A DNA stretch of 7,814 bases from positions 1-7,814 of the forward strand of contig PGYF01000063.1 in NCBI GenBank assembly GCA_002839535.1, read 5' to 3'. Source of the DNA: Nitrospira bacterium HGW-Nitrospira-1 (GTDB taxonomy: Bacteria > Nitrospirota > Thermodesulfovibrionia > Thermodesulfovibrionales > UBA6898). A program made the translations under genes and the position numbers. Position 1 is the first letter of the stretch. Every line of letters starts with the position of its first letter. Shown piece after piece: positions 6,449 to 7,814 of this stretch. Below the pieces are notes generated by a model, which saw only the letters and a program-made list of their open reading frames with translations, did not search any database and was not told the origin of the DNA.

Positions 6449-7645
6449 TTATCGAACTTTGCGACAAGCTCCAGTAGCTTTTCCGAAGTTGACGCCTGCT
6501 ATTGTGGCCCTTCCGTATATGTCCTTAAACGCCAGCTTTGCCTCCTGAAATTCACGGCGGTAGCTTCCGTTTTTGATAGCCACATAAGCCTCTATAAATG
6601 CGGCAAGATTGTCGGCTGCCTTCACAAGCTCGCCGTCACGGGGATTATAGACGTCGGCGTTAAACCGGGCATTGATTTTATCGCTGCCCAGTTTTTTGCG
6701 CCTTCCCCTGAAGGCAATAATGTTGTCAAACTCTTTCTCTGTGAAGGCCCTCATCTCTTTGTGCCACTCCCTCGGGATCAGGCCGTAGACCTCTTTTGCC
6801 ATCTGTTCTTTTTCATACTGTTTTATCAACTCGCTCAACCCTTCAACAGACCTCTTGACAGGAGAAATAATGTCTCTGGTGAGCACCTCGGGAAGGTCAT
6901 GGAACAATCCGGTAAAATAATTATTGAAGCACCTTCTTTCGCATGCCTTTATTTCAAGAGAAAAGAGGTATGACAAGACAGCAACAAAGAGAGAATGCCC
7001 GATGACAGAGGTTTTCGGGATGCGATGGAGGTTCGCCCATCTTGCCTGAAATCTGAGTTGTCCGCATAAATCGATAAAGTCTCTATACCGCGCCTCTTCC
7101 CTCAGCCTGACCATCCCCTTAAGATCAGAGTAGCGCTCATGCTTTTTCTGCAGGTCCTGCTTTATCGCCGCTATCTCGTATCCCTCAGGGTTTGCGCGTT
7201 CTATGATATCAAATTCCCATTTTGTGGCATAAAAGTGGGAAGCGCTCAATATTTTCTTATTGATGTCATCGGTGGAATTATGAAAATACGCCTTGAACCG
7301 TCTGCAAAAATCCTTTCCAAGCGGTGAGATGATCGGCTCGATCTCTTCATATACCCATTCATTCAGCAGTTTATATTTCGCCCTGTCCGCCTTGATTTTG
7401 TAGAATATCGGCGGCTTCAGGTCGGTTATGACAAGACGCTGCAGAAGCTCGAATATCCCTCCTTCTATCACCTCGATCCAGCTAAAGCCCGGGGTTTCCT
7501 CCTCGAACTTGCCAAGAAAAAACGCGATGACCATTTTATGCGCCTGCTTGTCGAGTTCAACCAGTTCCACAGGCCGCACCTTGTCATTCCACCTCTGCAT
7601 ATATGCGGCGCCGAACATTTTCAGGATGAGCGCTTTTCTCAGCAT
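6449..7645 (-). CDS. YfbR-like HD-domain phosphohydrolase with an N-terminal degenerate HD repeat
   Basis: 398 residues, about twice the length of E. coli YfbR, a metal-dependent 5'-nucleotidase for deoxynucleoside monophosphates. The C-terminal half aligns with YfbR by eye: RW..., then VIGHSLFVA (R202, H217), HDLPEVLTRDIISPVK (H249, D250, E253) and VKAADNLAAF (D345). These are the metal-binding H...HD...D set and the YfbR-type 'EVLTxD..xPVK' signature, so this domain should be catalytic. The N-terminal half has a similar order: RW (18-19), H36, then IFELLQRLVITDLKPP (64-79), where HD is replaced by EL. It looks like a duplicated inactive HD domain. No signal peptide or membrane span is visible, so it is probably cytoplasmic. 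The start at ATG 7645 follows an in-frame TAG and has no clear Shine-Dalgarno; ATG codons 10 and 16 are alternatives. The HD_3/YfbR family is well supported; the substrate is inferred. Confidence 0.82.
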   Translation of the reverse strand: MLRKALILKMFGAAYMQRWNDKVRPVELVELDKQAHKMVIAFFLGKFEEETPGFSWIEVIEGGIFELLQRLVITDLKPPIFYKIKADRAKYKLLNEWVYEEIEPIISPLGKDFCRRFKAYFHNSTDDINKKILSASHFYATKWEFDIIERANPEGYEIAAIKQDLQKKHERYSDLKGMVRLREEARYRDFIDLCGQLRFQARWANLHRIPKTSVIGHSLFVAVLSYLFSLEIKACERRCFNNYFTGLFHDLPEVLTRDIISPVKRSVEGLSELIKQYEKEQMAKEVYGLIPREWHKEMRAFTEKEFDNIIAFRGRRKKLGSDKINARFNADVYNPRDGELVKAADNLAAFIEAYVAIKNGSYRREFQEAKLAFKDIYGRATIAGVNFGKATGACRKVR

Positions 7646-7651
7646 GTCAAT

Positions 7652-7680
7652 AGTCTAATCATATACCCCGCAACTTTCAA
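7652..7680 (-). promoter_or_regulatory. Weak candidate promoter of the HD gene
   Basis: On the minus strand TTGAAA (7680-7675) is separated by 17 bases from TAGACT (7657-7652). The -35 is good; the -10 matches 4 of 6. Transcription would begin at or near the ATG at 7645, giving a nearly leaderless mRNA, which would explain the missing Shine-Dalgarno. The site overlaps the end of the upstream short ORF, so the HD gene could instead be read from further upstream. Confidence 0.25.
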
Positions 7681-7759
7681 GAACTTCATCTTTTAATGAA
7701 TAAGCAAGAACTCCATGTGCTCTTGGCACAGGGATGAATTGCTTCCTAATTTGTGTCAT
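7655..7759 (-). CDS. Short ORF of unknown function upstream of the HD gene
   Basis: From ATG 7759 the frame encodes 34 residues (starting MTQIRKQFIPVPRAHGV, ending SCGVYD) to a TAG at 7657-7655, 9 bases before the HD-gene ATG. A GGAGG-like run lies about 10 bases upstream of the ATG. The frame stays open through the repeat to the window edge, with another ATG at 7810, so the true start could be further right. The part left of the repeat has a protein-like composition. It was not matched to any family. It may be a real small leader gene coupled to the HD gene, a gene fragment left by insertion of the repeat, or chance. Confidence 0.3.
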   Translation of the reverse strand: MTQIRKQFIPVPRAHGVLAYSLKDEVLESCGVYD

Positions 7760-7792
7760 TGCCCGACCCCCTCCGTCATTCCACGACCCCCT
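7755..7792. repeat. Two-copy 20-bp tandem repeat
   Basis: gtcattgcccgaccccct (7755-7772) is followed after two bases by gtcattccacgaccccct (7775-7792): 16 of 18 positions identical, period 20. The gtcattcc...gacccc style resembles dispersed intergenic repeats common in environmental bacterial genomes; that comparison is from memory. The unit overlaps the start of the short ORF on the minus strand. It may continue past the right edge. Confidence 0.6.
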
Positions 7793-7807
7793 GATCAAGT
7801 CAGAGGG
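7787..7807. repeat. Hairpin at the end of the tandem repeat
   Basis: ccccctga (7787-7794) can pair with tcagaggg (7800-7807) across the loop tcaag, with 7 of 8 pairs formed. No T-tract follows on the visible side, so it is not called a terminator. It probably belongs to the same repeat element as the neighbouring 20-bp units. Confidence 0.45.
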
Positions 7808-7814
7808 CATGCTT

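Noticed and set aside
6401..6973. 190-codon plus-strand ORF opposite the HD gene
   Set aside because: The minus strand encodes the HD-domain signature across the same bases; the plus frame shows no domain.
7755..7792. CRISPR array at the right edge
   Set aside because: Two units of 18 bases with a 2-base gap cannot be repeat and spacer; it is a simple tandem repeat.

Overview
The window is bacterial chromosomal DNA, densely coded and moderate in base composition. Almost everything from about 558 to the right edge is read from the minus strand, and one gene fragment is on the plus strand at the left edge. Intergenic palindromic repeat elements, an AddAB-type recombination nuclease-helicase and a YfbR-like HD protein would fit an anaerobic Nitrospirota- or delta-proteobacterium-like genome. 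No marker gene is present, so this assignment is a weak inference.

Layout, left to right. 1-372 (+): the C-terminal part of a RecA-fold (RadA/KaiC-like) ATPase, cut by the window edge. 438-559: a 122-bp palindromic, MITE-like element lying between two convergent genes; its right arm supplies part of the addB stop codon. 558-3389 (-): an AddB-like protein with a PD-(D/E)XK nuclease and four iron-sulfur-type cysteines. 3386-3475 (-): an unannotated 29-codon ORF that exactly fills the gap between addA and addB and overlaps both. 3472-6036 (-): an AddA-like UvrD/RecB superfamily-1 helicase with all helicase motifs but no C-terminal nuclease. 6033-6120 (-): remnant of a PIN-domain toxin, with only the first about 15 codons and a frameshifted stretch resembling the last about 15. 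6117-6365 (-): an intact antitoxin-like gene with a very strong ribosome binding site and an extended -10 promoter. 6449-7645 (-): a 398-residue protein whose C-terminal half is a YfbR-type HD phosphohydrolase and whose N-terminal half looks like a degenerate copy of the same fold. 7646-7814: a short ORF reaching the window edge, a tandem repeat and a hairpin.

Working model. Transcription runs right to left. The antitoxin promoter near 6390 is the only good promoter seen upstream of the addAB pair. The toxin remnant joins directly to addA, so the DNA-end-processing genes appear to sit in the downstream slot of a former toxin-antitoxin operon. AddA would provide ATP-driven unwinding and AddB the only nuclease, acting on double-strand breaks to start recombination or degrade foreign linear DNA. 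The HD protein may act on nucleoside monophosphates, but a functional link to AddAB is speculative.
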